A stretch of 64,000 bases of DNA, from NCBI RefSeq assembly GCF_000016185.1, contig NC_011420.2, positions 1,446,501-1,510,500 on the forward strand, read 5' to 3'. The notes under the pieces were generated by a model. The model made no database searches. It was not told the origin of the DNA and saw only the letters and a program-made list of their open reading frames with translations. The position numbers and the translations under genes were made by a program. Positions 63,447 to 64,000 of the stretch are shown here, one piece after another (the stretch's first letter is position 1; the number at the start of each line of letters is the position of its first letter). The DNA comes from Rhodospirillum centenum SW (GTDB lineage Bacteria > Pseudomonadota > Alphaproteobacteria > Azospirillales > Azospirillaceae).

Positions 63447-64000
63447 ATGTCCAGCTACCGCATTGCCAGCGAAATCCAGGAATTCCGCAGCCGATACCCC
63501 GACGTTCAGGCGGTGGACGTGCTGCTTCCGGACCTCTGCGGCGTGTTCCGGGGCAAACGGGTGCCGATCGACGAGCTGGGCAAGGTCTGGACCGACGGCG
63601 TCGCCATTCCCGGCTGCACCTTCGCCGTGGACATCACGGGCGAAACGATCGAGGAAACGGGCATGAGCCAGGCGCTGGGCGTGCCCGACCGCATCTGCCT
63701 GCCGGTCGCCGGCACGCTGGCCCCGGTGCCCTGGGCGGCACGGCCGCTGGGACAGGTGCTGACCTCCATGCGCGGACCGCAGGGCGAACCGTTCCCCTAT
63801 GCCCCCCGCTCGCTGGTCGAGACGCTGGTGGGCACGCTTGCCGCGCGGGGACTGACGCCCGTCATCGCGGTCGAGCTGGAGTTCTACCTGATCGCCGGCG
63901 GCCGTGGCGCCTTCGAGCCGCCGCGCCCGCCCGTCTCGCCCAAGAACGGGCTGCCGCAGGACCGCACCCAGGTCTACGGGCTGGCCGAGCTTGAGGATTT
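63447..64000 (+). CDS. Second glutamine synthetase-like (PuuA family) protein, cut at right edge
   Basis: The first 184 residues from the ATG at 63447. The start resembles the first GS-like protein (VQAVDVLLPDLCGVFRGKR against TEVECLVPDMSGIARGK) and reaches the catalytic EL EFYLIA region, but the sequence differs clearly, so it is a paralogue. A divergent promoter region of 254 bases separates them. Two PuuA-like ligases with different polyamines or amines as substrates would fit. Confidence 0.85.
   Translation, partial: MSSYRIASEIQEFRSRYPDVQAVDVLLPDLCGVFRGKRVPIDELGKVWTDGVAIPGCTFAVDITGETIEETGMSQALGVPDRICLPVAGTLAPVPWAARPLGQVLTSMRGPQGEPFPYAPRSLVETLVGTLAARGLTPVIAVELEFYLIAGGRGAFEPPRPPVSPKNGLPQDRTQVYGLAELED

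Overview
The window is very GC-rich and densely coded, on both strands. Gene content points to an alphaproteobacterium of the Rhodospirillales/Azospirillum type: pssA-psd lipid synthesis, a STAS-MlaE lipid ABC operon, a DUF2336 protein, FolB beside a FolM-like reductase, and many receiver proteins. This placement is inferred from gene families, not from a marker gene. No rRNA, tRNA, CRISPR array, transposase or phage gene was seen.

Layout. 1-5 kb: the N-terminal part of a NarL/LuxR response regulator, a 0.8 kb gene-poor stretch, an AAA+ ATPase, a polysaccharide export lipoprotein and trehalose-phosphatase (otsB). 5-8.5 kb: a putative small RNA, nagA and a membrane-anchored ExeA-like pseudo-ATPase. 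8.5-15.8 kb: a six-gene minus-strand operon, hyfB-C-E-F-G-I-like, for a membrane complex related to hydrogenase-4/complex I. Its large subunit lacks the N-terminal nickel-ligand cysteines, so it fits the Ehr (hydrogenase-related) class better than a true hydrogenase. A second putative small RNA lies just upstream of it. Both small RNAs have a hairpin, an identical 15-base segment with an anti-Shine-Dalgarno core, and a terminator.

16-34 kb: tex, a lipoprotein-type isoaspartyl peptidase/asparaginase, a degenerate HPt plus receiver pair, small unknown proteins, a methyltransferase, a PadR regulator with conspicuous upstream repeats followed by an RND efflux pair, pssA-psd, a receiver protein, a DUF6969-like protein, a DUF2336 protein, and a DUF3618-YihY pair. 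34-45 kb: hrpB, an Mla-type lipid transport operon followed by an orphan TAXI binding protein, apt, and an ABC importer of the thiamine-precursor/NMT1 type. 45-51 kb: folB-like and folM-like genes, a creatininase homologue, a phosphodiesterase, a PuuC-like aldehyde dehydrogenase, a second-type ClpP, MOSC and VOC proteins.

48-64 kb is mainly polyamine metabolism: agmatine deiminase, a four-gene putrescine/spermidine ABC importer, a putrescine-type aminotransferase, and two divergent glutamine-synthetase-like (PuuA-type) genes, with the PuuC-like dehydrogenase nearby. Together they would import putrescine, make N-carbamoylputrescine from agmatine, and catabolise putrescine by transamination or gamma-glutamylation. 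An enoyl-CoA hydratase and a hybrid histidine kinase sit between them. The last gene runs off the right edge.
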